Shown here: positions 1 through 10,560 of the stretch, piece after piece
How the letters are laid out: every line of letters begins with the position of its first letter
Numbering within the stretch: the first letter of the stretch is position 1
NCBI RefSeq assembly: GCF_905171775.1
Contig: NC_053501.1
Coordinates: forward strand, 75,387,134-75,451,133
Length of the DNA: 64,000 nt
Source of the DNA: Rana temporaria
Taxonomy: Eukaryota > Chordata > Amphibia > Anura > Ranidae
Reading direction: 5' to 3'
Program-made: the position numbers and the translations under genes
Notes under the pieces: generated by a model
The model's input: only the letters and a program-made list of their open reading frames with translations
Databases searched by the model: none
What the model was told of the DNA's origin: nothing

Positions 1-449
1 CCTTCTGGGGCTGGGCTAGGTGGATGGCCCTGGGAACACATGCTAACAGACTCATCAAAAAGAAGAATAGACTGCTGCATGCTTTGGGGCTCAGACTGCT
101 TGGCTGATTTGCAAGGGGGTGAGGTAAAAGACTGATGGTGGACATCGGCTGCAGGCGCCAACTCTGAACTTTCAGCACAAGACTGGTTGGAAAACAATGT
201 GAAGGAACTGGAGGCACTGTCAGCAACCCAATCTACTACCGCCTGTTCTGCTCCTGGCCTCAACATTCGTAGAGCTGGATTAGGCCCAACCAAATACCGC
301 TGCAGGCTCTGTCGGCTACTCGCACCTGAGAAAGGTGTTTCACTTGTGCGTGTAGCCGGCACAGATCGACCACGTCCTCTCCCTGTAACAGGAGCTCCAC
401 CAGCAGCACCACGACCGCGGCCATGTCCCTTATTTGACGTTTTCCTCAT
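1..449 (-). CDS. N-terminal part of an unidentified transposon ORF (partial, runs off the left edge)
   Basis: Reading the minus strand from an ATG at 449, the frame stays open for at least 149 codons to the window edge with no stop. The protein starts MRKTSNKGHGRGRG and has an RG-rich basic stretch (residues 1-28), then a Ser/Pro/Gln-rich, probably disordered region. No catalytic domain is visible in this part. The start was chosen because it is the first ATG of the open frame and lies just inside two tandem arrays that separate it from a transposon-like terminus near 1996. From that layout I infer the N-terminus of a DNA-transposon protein, perhaps a hAT/ZBED-type transposase whose zinc finger and catalytic core lie upstream of coordinate 1. 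Family assignment is weak. Overlapping plus-strand frames are shadows. Confidence 0.5.
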   Translation of the reverse strand, partial: MRKTSNKGHGRGRGAAGGAPVTGRGRGRSVPATRTSETPFSGASSRQSLQRYLVGPNPALRMLRPGAEQAVVDWVADSASSSFTLFSNQSCAESSELAPAADVHHQSFTSPPCKSAKQSEPQSMQQSILLFDESVSMCSQGHPPSPAPE

Positions 450-505
450 ATTTCTCAAATTTAGGGTCTTGTCCTAATTTTGAGAAATTTTAAATACAAA
501 AATAG

Positions 506-1125
506 CCCTAAACAATTGTACTGCACAGACAGTATATGACAGGGGACAGGTAGAGAGTGTGCTGGTGAAATGGGCAAAGATTCACCTATATATTTCTCTA
601 CCTATACCAAGAAGCAGGTAACCCAGCCCTAAACAATTGTACTGCACAGACAGTATATGACAGGGGGCAGGTAGAGTGTGCTGGTGAAATGGGCAGAGAT
701 TCACCTATACATTTCTCTACCTATACCAAGAAGCAGGTAACCCAGCCCCAAACAATTGTACTGCACAGACAGTATATGACAGGGGACAGGTAGAGAGTGT
801 GCTGGTGAAATGGGCAGAGATTCACCTATATATTTCTCTACCTAGAGCAAGAAGCAGGTAACCCAGCCCTAAACAATTGTACTGCACAGACAGTATATGA
901 CAGGGGACAGGTAGAGTGTGCTGGTGAAATGGGCAGAGATTCACTTATATATTTCTCTACCTAGAGCAAGAAGCAGGTAACCCAGCCCTAAACAATTGTA
1001 CTGCACAGACAGTATATGACAGCGGACAGGTAGAGTGTGCTGGTGAAATGGGCAGAGATTCACCTATATATTTCTCTACCTATACCAAGAAGCAGGAACC
1101 CAGCCCTAAACAATGTACTATATGA
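506..1125. repeat. Tandem array, about 120-bp unit, 5.2 copies
   Basis: Units begin at about 506, 627, 746, 867, 986 and 1103, each with the core AAACAATTGTACTGCACAGA followed by a segment ending AAGAAGCAGGTAACCCAG. Copies differ by a few substitutions and 1-2 base indels; the last is truncated. The array lies between the transposon terminus and the ORF start on the minus strand, so it would be transcribed leader or promoter sequence if the element is active. Confidence 0.9.
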
Positions 1126-1149
1126 AGCAGATGTCACAGAAATCAAGAG

Positions 1150-1720
1150 TGCTGGTTTAGATTTCTGAAGCAGCATACACCTCACTGACACTGTCCCTCA
1201 AAATCCGGAGCCTGTCCCTACCATAGCTACACCAGACTGACAAGCGCCCCATAAACCATAAGATGATAATGATGTCAAAGAAATAAATAGTGCTTAGTTA
1301 GATTTCTGAAGCAGGATCAAACCTCACTGACACTGTCCCTAAGAATCATTCAGCAGCCTCTCCCTGTCATAACTAGAGCAGATTTCAACGAATAAAGAAT
1401 GCTTGTTTAGATGTATGAAGCAGGATCAAACCTCACTGACACTGTCCCTAAGAATCATTCAGCAGCCTCTCCCTGTCATAACTGGAGCGGAGTTCAATGA
1501 ATAAAGAATGCTTGTTTAGATGTATGAAGCAGGATCAAACCTCACTGACACTGTCCCTAAGAATCATTCAGCAGCCTCTCCCTGTCATAAGTAGAGCGGA
1601 GTTCTATGAATAAAGAATGCTTGTTTAGATGTATGAAGCAGGATCAAACCTCACTGACACTGTCCCTAAGCAGCAGAATCAGCAGCCTCTCCCTACACTA
1701 GCTAATGCAGAGTGACGACC
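1150..1720. repeat. Tandem array, 109-bp unit, about 4 copies plus one diverged
   Basis: The segment GAAGCAGGATCAAACCTCAC recurs at 1308, 1417, 1526 and 1635, an exact 109-bp spacing. A more diverged copy lies near 1167. Units share CACTGACACTGTCCCTAAG and CAGCAGCCTCTCCCT. The array is unrelated in sequence to the 506-1125 array but is part of the same transposon-like end. Confidence 0.9.
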
Positions 1721-1999
1721 TGTGCTGTGTGCCTCGATCTAATATAGAGGCTGGTCACATGCTGGGTCACATGCTGCACTGGCCAATCACAGCCATGCCA
1801 TAAGTAGGCATGACTGTGATCAGTTCCCAGTCACAGTAGTAAAACGAATGGCGATTGGCTGCCGTGCAGCGCACCAAAACATACCCGAACTCCGAACCCG
1901 AACCCGGACTTTTTTCAATTATTCGGGTTCGGGAGCAAAAAAAAAACAAAGTTCGTACCGAACCCGAACTTTACAGTTCGGGTTCACTCAACCCTAAAG

Positions 2000-2150
2000 A
2001 CGACATGAAAAAATGCAGCATGTTCGATTTTTTTTGACGTTTTTCAGAAGCCGAAAAACGATGTGAAGCCTACACACGATAATTTTAAATGACGTTTTAA
2101 AAAACGTAGTTTTTTTCATGATCGAAAAAAACAACCGTGTGTATGCGGCA
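2000..2150. mobile_element. Harbinger-type MITE remnant
   Basis: It ends in CGTGTGTATGCGGCA followed by TTA, matching the termini of the complete MITE at 6402-6837, with which it shares internal ACGTTTTAAAAAACGT-like sequence. The left end is missing; the hAT-like terminus at 1996 abuts it, suggesting insertion into or next to this MITE. Confidence 0.6.
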
Positions 2151-2212
2151 TTAGACTTGTTTTTTTTTGTTCAATAAGTTTTTATTAAAAGGTATACAAC
2201 ATGTTACAGTAA

Positions 2213-2440
2213 AGCCGTGTACACACGATCGGTTTGTCCAATGAAAAAAGACAGATGGACTGTTTTCATCGGACAAACCGATTGTGTGTGGGTATTTTTT
2301 CCATCGGTGTAAAAAAATAGAACATGTTTTACATTTTTCCTATGGATAAAAACCGATAGGAAATTCCGATCGTCTGTGTGGAACTCCATTGGAGAAAAAT
2401 CCACGCATTGCTCAGAATCAAGTCGACAAATGCTCGGATG
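2213..2440. mobile_element. Harbinger-type MITE, right end missing
   Basis: It starts after TAA with AGCCGTGTACACACGATCGG and includes the family signature CAGAATCAAGTCGAC followed by a GCATTGAACTTC motif. The distal terminus is absent. Confidence 0.7.
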
Positions 2441-2454
2441 CATTGAACTTCATT

Positions 2455-2640
2455 TTACTTTTCCTTTGTCTTTCGGGAGCAATGATTTTAATAATGCTTA
2501 AAGTGAAACAATAAAAGTGAAATATTCCTTTAAATTTTGTACCTGGGGCGTGTGTATAGTATGCCAAGTAGCAAATGTTTTCCTTGTTTAGAACTGTCCC
2601 TGCACAAAATGTAAATTACTTTTTTCTTATAGTAATCGAT
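2455..2640 (-). mobile_element. Fragment of the TTAA-flanked DNA element family
   Basis: The stretch around 2470-2620 (TTTCGGGAGCAATGATTTTA, AAAGTGAAACAATAAAAGTG, GAACTGTCCCTGCACAAAAT) reappears in reverse orientation at about 33900-34060 inside the larger element there. No termini are preserved. Confidence 0.6.
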
Positions 2641-3130
2641 CCACGAATGTACACGCGGCCGTCGCATTCTCTTACGTCGTCTATAGTCAGCTTTTTCCGG
2701 CGTATGGTTAAAGCTGGGGGGTTTTTTCGGCGTATAGTTAGAATTGCCATGTTAAGTATGGCCGTCGTTCCCGCGTCAAAATTTTTTCTTTTTTTTTTTT
2801 TTTTTGCGTAAGTCGTCCTTGAATCGGGATGGACTTAACTCACGTCTAAGTTAAAAAAATGACGTCCTAGCGACGTAATTTAGCGCAATACACGGCTGGA
2901 AATTTCGGGACGACGCATGCGCAGTTCATTCGGCGCGGGGACGCGCTTCATTTAAATGAAACCCGCCCCCTAATCGCCGATTTGAATTCCACCACCAGAG
3001 ATACACTACGCCGCCGTAACTTAAGGCGCGAATTCTTTGAGGATTCGAAATTCCGCCAGGTAAGGTACGGCGGCGTAGCGTATCTCACATACGCTGCACC
3101 GATCTAAATGTATGTGAATCTACCCCACAG
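2640..3130. mobile_element. CpG-rich MITE fragment related to 35133-35864 and 48434-49014
   Basis: It shares phrases with the two complete copies: GGCCGTCG..CGTC near TTAAGTATGGCCGTCGTTCC, CGCATGCGCAGTTC, ATTTAAATGA, and GGCGGCGTAGCGTA. Its GGCCAGATTC termini are gone, so this is an older or truncated copy. CpG density is much higher than in the flanking AT-rich DNA. Confidence 0.6.
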
Positions 3131-4477
3131 TCATTATCCATCCATGCAAATACCCTTATATCTGCACAAATGTTAAATATGTAGAGATTATGTAAAATTG
3201 TTATCAAATACTTACCGTAATTTTCCTTTCTTGGCCTATCTTCATGCCAGCACAAAATGGGTTAACGCCTCCTCCAGAGCCCCACATGACCACCTGTATC
3301 TAAAATAAAAGGCATCCCCTTCCCCACTAAAGTGTTCGATAATCTAGCCTTGGACAGGCCACTGTCCTGTGCTGACGTGAGGATAGACCAGGAAAAAATA
3401 TACACAAAAAATACTTTGCTAGCTCCACATTACTCATGTTGATAGTACTAATGAACATTATTCAGAATGGTTAGTAAATTCGAAGAATTTGTATTTTAGA
3501 GTTTTTTTGTTTTGTTTTTAAGAATTTTATATTTTTATGAACTTTTACTGTATATTTTAAGGAATATGCATTCCTTATATGCTTTTCATCTAAATAAGAA
3601 CACAGATGTATGTTCTCTGAATCCTGGTCAAATGCTGGTAATGTTGGCAGAGCCTTTGTATTCTGGTCAGATATTAGGATATCCTAATCGTAACAAAGGT
3701 CATAAAAAAATTTAGGTAACAAATAGCAGCCTGGGTGGTCAAATAATTTTAACTTTGCAGCAAAGTTTTTTTTCATTGTTGTCTGGCATGTGTCCTTACA
3801 TAGTCTGACTGATTGTCATTTACATGTTATCACATCCAGGCCAGATCCTCTAGTGCAAGAGGATGACAGACAGGCTGTCCTGCATGACTACTATGGCATA
3901 TTCTGAAGAAAGGAAGGGGAATCTGTGTAACACAGTAAACCGACACCTTAAAAATAGATCACGCAGGCTAAAAATTATCGGTAGGATATCCAGGTTTTGG
4001 GAAATAAAACTGTGATTCAGGATTTGCTGGGGGAAAAGGTCAAAAAACATTTGTAAGCTAAGTAGCCGTGAGCCAGCTAAATGAGTATGTGTCTTCCGTG
4101 GGATGGGAAGGATATGGGATTTCAAAAGAATGTAACTAAACTAGTAACTCCTTCTTTGCCAAACGCATTTATAGCAAATGTAACCCTGTGTGTTAACTTC
4201 ATGGCCAAGCTAATGCATAACTGAAGAAAACTGCTGCTTAAGGCCACAAAAAGGTAAGTACCAAGTTATCTATACATAAGTATGTAGGCAGATAAGACAA
4301 AATGCATTGTCAAAGTGACATGTACTTGTGGCTGACTTAGAATATAAAAACAAAAATACAAGCTAGGTTCCTTCTGTCAATATACCTGAAGGAAGAACCT
4401 TATATTCCCAAAGCATTTGATCTCTGGTAAGACTGTGTTGTAGCCATAACTGAAGAGGAAAGCTTTTTTAGACTTTA
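3131..4477. other. No gene seen; one short inverted-repeat element
   Basis: Positions 3195-3400 form an imperfect inverted repeat (left TTTCCTTTCTTGGCCTATCT, right AGGATAGACCAGGAAA) whose left end, ATCAAATACTTACCGTAATT, is shared with the element at 23876-24124. The rest, 3401-4477, is AT-rich with no coding signal or repeat that I recognise. Confidence 0.5.
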
Positions 4478-5057
4478 AATGTAGAAGAACCTCTTGAGAT
4501 CTTTTATATGACATGAAAGGCTAAGTGCATTGGTAACAACTACATAGGTGGGAACCAGATCCCTTATAATAATGTAATAAATATGATACAAATAATGATG
4601 CAACACAACTAAAACAGCATATCTTAAATAAATGAGTCCCAATTGATGAAACAAGAAAGTCCTTAAATATTTACAGTATGTGTTGTCAACCACCAGTGAA
4701 TTTCAGATATCACAGTCTTCACTTTCAACAGATCACCCACATGTCATATGCATAACACCCTGTGAACCATATGCACTCACCTCCTGGGCTGGCCTTAACC
4801 AATAGTCAAGCATGTGGTTCACAGGCTGTTATGCATGTGACACGTGGGTTATACTGTACATATTTAAGGACTTTCATAATTTGGGACTCATTTATTTAAG
4901 ATACACTGTTTTAGTTGTGCTGCATCATTATTTGTATAATATTTATTACATTATTATAAGTGATTAGGTTCCCACCTATGTACAGTAGTTGTTACCAATG
5001 CACTTAGCCTTTCATGTCTTATAAAAGATCTCAAGAGGTTCTTCTTCTACAGTTAAA
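4478..5057. repeat. Long inverted repeat, about 200-bp arms
   Basis: The left arm (4478-4680; GTAGAAGAACCTCTTGAGAT to AAGTCCTTAAATAT) is repeated as reverse complement at about 4858-5057. The loop, 4681-4857, holds a smaller inverted repeat: CATGTCATATGCATAACACC opposite GCTGTTATGCATGTGACACG. A partial third copy of the arm follows at 5085-5170. No coding potential. Likely a foldback or MITE-derived structure. Confidence 0.75.
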
Positions 5058-5170
5058 GTTTAAAGGTTGGCCACACATACATATTTAAAGTTTTTTGTTT
5101 CATCATTTGGAACTCATTAATTTAAGAGACACTGTTTTAGTTGCGCTGTATCATTATTTGTATCATATTT

Positions 5171-6401
5171 TGGAGGGGTGGAGTGAAAACGCCTAATGGT
5201 GCTGGGAACCAACTAAGAATTTATAGATTTGTGAGTACGTTAATTTGCTTGTGATTTATGTACATTAGGTTTATATGTCACAGATAGTTTATGGTATTTT
5301 GCATTAATGGTGACTGCACTAATTGTCTTTCACTTTCCACATTCAATGTAATAAATATACTTACCTCCAGAAAAGCTCCTAAATATATACTGTGCGATAG
5401 CATTGTCAGAAAATGGAAATATTAATTAAACTTTTTTTATTTTTTTATTCTATTCTATTCTTTTCTATTCCATTATGTTTTTTTCTATTCTATTCCTTTA
5501 TTTTCCTCTTTGGAAATTGGAAAACAAATTGAAAACGATTGAAAACTATTCGAATTCGAAAACGTTTTGAATTCAAAAATGATTCGAAATTCATTAGAAA
5601 ACTATATAAATTTGAAAACTATTCGATATTGATTCGAAAACTATTTAAACTTTATTCAAAAACTAAGCTTTTTTAAGAAGGGACAAATAATGTTACATAG
5701 TTACATAGTGAGGTTGAAAAACGTCCATTTAGTTTAACCAAGGCGAAAAAAAATGTGAGGTCATTTAGGTGTGCACTGTTCTCACACTGTAAACAAAATG
5801 CACTTTGAGTGCCCCAAACCTAAAATAAAAGGCCCTTACCAACATAAAATAAACATAAATAATTAATGCTGCATATCAGTGCCTCCTCATCAGTGCCACC
5901 TCATCAGTGCCCATCAGTGGCACCTCATCAGTGCCTCTCAGTCATCAGTGCATATCAGTGAAGGAGAAAACATACTTAAGTTCGACTCAAACATCGGGCT
6001 CATCCCTAGTGAATATGTTTACTCTGGTACTGCATAGCTTCATTGTTACACAGTTGGTAAGGTTTAATAAAGACATCAGTCCATCAAGTTTAACATGTTT
6101 TTGTGTGCGTGTGTATGTGTTTATGTAATTATGTCACTACAATTTCCCATTATGGCTGAACCGCGTTAACTTCTGCTACTCATATTTATCTTTTATAGAG
6201 TTACAATAGATTTGGACTTATTGAAAAGCATGTATGAAGTTGCAGTTTGTCTTCTAGCCATTTCCCATATCCCTGTATATTGTGTTTGCTAAGATGCCTA
6301 TCTAGAAGTTTTGCTTTAAAATATCAATACAAGAACGTAAATATCTCACTATTTCTGACATTTTTATGAAATAAGAATTTTGTGCTATCACCTTAGCCTT
6401 A
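5171..6401. other. No gene; AT-rich DNA with simple repeats and one LINE scrap
   Basis: Contents: a TATTC-type simple repeat near 5440-5500, a degenerate GAAAACTATTCGAA-like repeat at 5520-5660, the CR1 3' scrap at 5692, and a short CATCAGTGCC-type tandem repeat at 5878-5962. Nothing else is recognised. Confidence 0.6.
5692..5760 (-). mobile_element. 3' end of a CR1-type LINE
   Basis: On the minus strand it reads TTTTCAACCTCACTATGTAA and then repeats ATGTAAC, the same 3' tail as the CR1 copy ending near 19805. Only the extreme 3' end is kept, typical of 5'-truncated insertion. Confidence 0.75.
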
Positions 6402-6837
6402 TGCCGCGTACACACCATCACTTTATGTGATGAAAAAAATGACGTTTTTAAAAACGTCACTTTAATTGACCGTGTGTGGGGGAAAACGTCGTTTTATGTC
6501 TTCTAAAAAACGACCAAAAAAAATTGAAGCATGCTTCAATTTTATGTGTCGTTTTTCAAAACGTCAACTTTTACTTCACAGAAATTGACCGTGTGTAGTA
6601 AAAAACGTTGTTTAAAACGACGTTTTTTCACCCGCGCATGCCCAGAAGCTACTTATGAAGCAAGCTTCAATGGAAAAAGTGGTGAGAACGTAACCTCGCA
6701 TTGCTAGAACATTGTGAGAAAACGATGGTGTGTAGGCAACTTCGTCTTTGAAAATTGAAGTTTCAAAAACGTCATTTTTTACTTCACAGAAAATGTCGTT
6801 TTTTTTCATCACATAAAGTGATGGTGTGTACGGGGCA
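6402..6837. mobile_element. Complete Harbinger-type MITE
   Basis: The termini TGCCGCGTACACACCATCAC and GTGATGGTGTGTACGGGGCA are inverted repeats continuing for about 30 bp, flanked by TTA on the left and TCA on the right, a slightly decayed 3-bp duplication. The interior is palindromic around GACGTTTT/AAAACGTC motifs. No protein is encoded. Confidence 0.8.
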
Positions 6838-7248
6838 TCAGAAGATTCCATTAGTAGATAGGGCTAGAGGAGTGTATCAAGTGGATTGTGGGCACTTTTG
6901 TCTGTAGTTTCTAGAAAATGCTTTATTGATTAAGAATATACAGGTTCATATTTCATTTGATATATAGTAATGACTATTATACCATTACAGATCATGCAAG
7001 AATGAAAATTAGATGTTATTTATGCTATCTGAAGAAGATTTTTACTACAAATGTTTTTTTTTCTAAAATGACTACTCTTGCAAATAAAAAAATTTATGAT
7101 AATGGTTGATTTTTTTTCTATATTTCATATGTTTTTCTTTTCATTTCCCCCAAATACCTGCAGACCAAACTGACCAGCAAAAGTGACAGTAACAGGGTTG
7201 GGACATGCTATACCATAGTATAGTTGCTGCTACAGTGTTTTATTTTTT
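6838..7248. other. Nothing recognised
   Basis: AT-rich sequence without ORF, repeat or RNA gene that I can support, ending at the hAT target-site duplication. Confidence 0.5.
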
Positions 7249-7444
7249 ATTTTTAACAGGGCTGTGGAGTCGGTAGATAAATGTTCCGACTCCGACTCCG
7301 ACTCCTCAGTTTTATGTACTTCCGACTCCGACTCCCCGACTCCGACTCCTCTGTATTAATATGCGAATGTATTTTATACATTCCTTGAGGGAAAGAAACG
7401 CAACCTACCACAGGACTACTGGCTGGGAAGCCAACAGTCTACTG

Positions 7445-8630
7445 CAGGGGTCTCAAACTCAAATTACCTGAGGGCCACAAGACAAGTTTCCATATCCCAT
7501 GGGGGGCCGCATGCAAACTTTCAAACTTCAAAAACAGTACTGGTGTCAGCGAACGCATTATTAACCCTGACCACTACACTGCACACTGACCACTACACTA
7601 CACACTGACCACTCACCATCAGGGTACAGCACATCAGGGCACAGCACACATGAGTGCACAGCGCACATCAGGGTACAAAGCCCAGCACATCAGGGTACAA
7701 AGCCCAGCACATCAGGGTACAGGGCACATCAGAGCACAGCACATAGGGGTACAGCACAACAGGCCACATCAGGGTGCACGGCACATTAGGGCACGGCATA
7801 TCAGGACAGGGCACATGGCACAGTGCAGGACATGGCACATCAGGGCACAGCACATCAGGACAGGGCACATGGCACATCAGGGTACAGGGCACATGAAACA
7901 GCACATTAGGGTACAAAGCCCAGCACATCAGGGTACATGGGGCACATCAGGGTACATGGGGCACATGGCACATCAGGGTACATGGGCCACATCAGGGTAC
8001 ATGGGGCACAATCAGAGCACATCAGGGCACATGGGGCATATCAGGGCACATGGGGCAGATACGAGCACATGGGGCACATGAGAGCATATCAGGGCACAAT
8101 CAGGGAACATGGGGCACACCAGGGAACATGGGGCACATGAGAGCACATCAGGGCACAGCACATCAGGACAGGGCACATGGCACATCAGGGTACAGGACAT
8201 GGCACATCAGGGCACAGCACATCAGGACAGGGCACATGGCACATCAGGGTACAGGGCACATGAAACAGCACATCAGAGTACAAAGCCCAGCACATCAGGG
8301 TACCCCATGTACCCTGATGTGCTGGGCTTTGTACCCTGATGTGCTGTTTCATGTGCCCTGTACCCTGATGTGCCATGTGCCCTGATGTGCTACTCCCCGG
8401 CAGCCCCCCTCTCTTCTCGTCCATCTCAGATGATGTCACAAGCAAATGGGGATGGACGAGAAGAGAGGAGGGGCCGCCGGGGAGTAGCAGTGTGACATGA
8501 GAGACAAGTGAACTTATGACAGACGCTTCCTGCGCTACTCTTCATGCACCTCGATCTACACTTCCGCGGGACACGCCCTGCCTGCGGGCCATTTAAAACC
8601 GGTCCGCGGGCCGGTACTTTGAGACCCCTG
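7445..8630. mobile_element. hAT element nested inside another hAT element
   Basis: The ends CAGGGGTCTCAAACTC and TACTTTGAGACCCCTG are inverted repeats, flanked by identical GTCTACTG at 7437-7444 and 8631-8638. It carries a minisatellite and no transposase ORF. Because it interrupts the outer element, it inserted later. Confidence 0.92.
7620..8395. repeat. Minisatellite of CACATCAGGGTACA-type units with an inverted block
   Basis: Irregular 10-18 bp units built on GCACATCAGGGTACA and GGCACATGG run through the inner hAT element. Near 8300 the array switches strand: units after about 8303 are the reverse complement (TACCCTGATGTGCTGGGCTT), forming a palindrome centred near 8303. Open frames of up to 143 codons on both strands only reflect the repeat composition. 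Confidence 0.85.
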
Positions 8631-9403
8631 GTCTACTGTATTGCACAGTTTAAGCAAAAGACAAACACAATGAAAACAAAGTTTTTTTATTCTAAAACAT
8701 GATTTTCCTAGGAGAATCCCATAGTCATGTTTAAAGTTTAAGCTAACAATCGGAGTTTACAAGTTTTTATAGCCTTAGCTAAATGACAGCAGTTTTTCCA
8801 ATGGTTTACAGCTTCAGTCTTGAACTATTGGCCCTCCATTCCCTTCACTTATACAAGTGTCTCACTCTCTAGTCCTGCAAAAAAACATATGTATTTAATC
8901 CCTTATCAGTGAGAGGCTAGGTTACCCATGGACGCTGCGTTCTCTGTAAAAGCAGAACACAACACTATGGAAAGTATAAGTATTGCCGCTCCTAATTGTG
9001 CGTTGCGTGCCATATAGTGAAGCACATGAAAAGCATGCTTCTTCACGGTCACTTAACGTGTTCGTTTTGCGTTTTACGTGAGGCACTGCATGCATTGTTC
9101 TTTATTCTTACAGTAGAGAAGTCATTAATTATAACTTTTTGTGAATTGGGACATTTAAACTTGCTTTTTTTTTTTATTCCAATCTAAATTTAGTAGGAGT
9201 CGGAGTCGGATCGGTGCATTGTTTGCCGACTCCGACTCCGACTCCAGGTACCCAAAATTTCCCCCGACTCCTCGACTCCGACTCCGACTCCACAGCCCTG
9301 ATTTTTAATGAAAATTTACTCCATGGGAAAAAAAAGTAACCACCCCTATTTTTTACCCCTGCCACTGTCAATTTTGCTGGGCGCGCGTGGAATACAGACA
9401 AAG

Positions 9404-9724
9404 GGTGTTATTTACAAAAGGCATATCCACTTTGCACTACAAGTGACTGCACTTCCAAGTGCACTTTCAGTGCAATTTCAAGTGCACTTGGAAGTGCAGT
9501 CACTGTAAATCCGAGGGGTAGATCTGAAATGAGGGAAAGCTCTACTGATTTTATTATCCAATCATGTGCAAGCTAAAATGCTGTTTTTTATTTTCCTTGC
9601 ATGTCCTCCTCAGATCTAAAGCGACTGCACTTCCAAGTGCACTTTCAGTGCAATTTCAAGTGCACTTTGCACTTGTAGTTTGCACTTGTAGTGCAAAGTG
9701 GATTTGCCTTTAGCAAATAACCCC
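9404..9724. mobile_element. Palindromic MITE with CAAAG flanks, copy 1
   Basis: The ends GGTGTTATTTAC and GCAAATAACCCC are inverted repeats, followed inward by matching TCCACTTTGCACTACAAG and its complement. It is bracketed by CAAAG at 9399-9403 and 9725-9729. The interior repeats AAGTGCACTT motifs. Same family as 26723-27023. Confidence 0.75.
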
Positions 9725-10046
9725 CAAAGTGATGTGAAATAAAAGAGGAATACAATTAATTTTATCATTACATGTATTAACCACATACAGTTTTAAATGT
9801 ATAAGATTTTTTTTATCATAGGGGTCCTAACCATCCATTATTGTTTTTGCCAAACCTCCATATGTTTGCACCAAGATTGCTGGTGTTTGCATTATCCCCC
9901 CCCCCCCCAAAAAAAAAAACTCATCTGGGAAATTCATTCTGGACTATTGAGTATTCTCCAGAAGATTGGGCAGCCAGGGGTCGTCTGTAGACATTTGTGT
10001 GGGTCCATAGGCATACAGTTGGCTTTATGAGTTAATTTTTCCTAAA

Positions 10047-10560
10047 TTTAAAGTGGAGGTTCACCCAAAAACTAAATTTTTAACATTAGATTGAGGCTCG
10101 TTTTGTGAAGGGGAATCGGGTGTTTTTTTTTCAAATCAAAGCAGTACTTACCGTTTTAGAGATAGATCTTCTCCGCCGCTTCCGGGTATGGGCTGCGGGA
10201 CTGGGCGTTCCTATTTGATTGACAGGCTTCCGACAGGCTTCCGACGGTCGCATACAGCGCGTCACGATTTTCCGAAAGTAGCCGAATGTCGGTGCGCAGG
10301 CGCCGTATAGAGCCGCACCGACGTTCGGCTTCTTTCGGCTACTCGTGACGCGATGTATGCGACCGTCGGAAGCCTGACGGAAGCCTGTGAATCAAATAGG
10401 AACGCCCAGTCCCGAAGATCATACCCGGAAGCGGCGGAGAAGATCTATCTCTAAAACAGTAAGTCCTGCTTCGATTTAAAAAAAAACACCCGATTCCCCT
10501 TCACAAAACGAGCCTCAATCTAATGTTAAAAATTGTTTTTCGGGTGAACTCCCGCTTTAA
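10047..10560. repeat. Near-perfect palindromic foldback element, about 250-bp arms
   Basis: The left end TTAAAGTGGAGGTTCACCC and right end GGGTGAACTCCCGCTTTAA are complementary, and similarity continues to a centre near 10300 (for example TAGAGATAGATCTTCTCCGC opposite GCGGAGAAGATCTATCTCTA). Differences are mostly single bases plus a short duplication, GACAGGCTTCC, in the left arm. Non-coding; probably a MITE. Confidence 0.85.

Larger units (their letters stand above)
1..1996 (-). mobile_element. 5' portion of a large hAT-like DNA transposon (partial)
   Basis: The outer end, read on the minus strand, starts TAGGGTTGAGTGAACCCG near 1996. The next 130 bases hold several direct and inverted copies of GAACCCGAAC, the clustering expected of subterminal transposase-binding motifs. 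Inward come the 109-bp array, the 120-bp array and the ORF starting at 449. The whole stretch therefore looks like terminus, regulatory arrays and coding start of one element. It abuts a Harbinger-type MITE remnant at 2000-2150. The other terminus is outside the window, so no TSD can be checked and the superfamily rests on terminus style alone. Confidence 0.45.
7257..9300. mobile_element. Non-autonomous hAT element with perfect 8-bp TSD
   Basis: The ends CAGGGCTGTGGAGTCGG and CCGACTCCACAGCCCTG style inverted repeats are flanked by identical ATTTTTAA (7249-7256 and 9301-9308). Both ends carry runs of the hexamer CCGACT or its complement, a subterminal repeat cluster. The interior 8639-9180 has no transposase. 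A second hAT element sits inside at 7445-8630. Confidence 0.92.

Noticed and set aside
3210..3230. ATACTTACC resembling the U1 snRNA 5' end
   Set aside because: The sequence continues as GTAATTTTCC and lacks every other U1 feature; it is the end of an inverted-repeat element found also at 23876.
7650..8445. His/Gly-rich and Cys/Pro-rich frames of 60-143 codons on both strands
   Set aside because: Products of the CACATCAGGG minisatellite and its inverted block.
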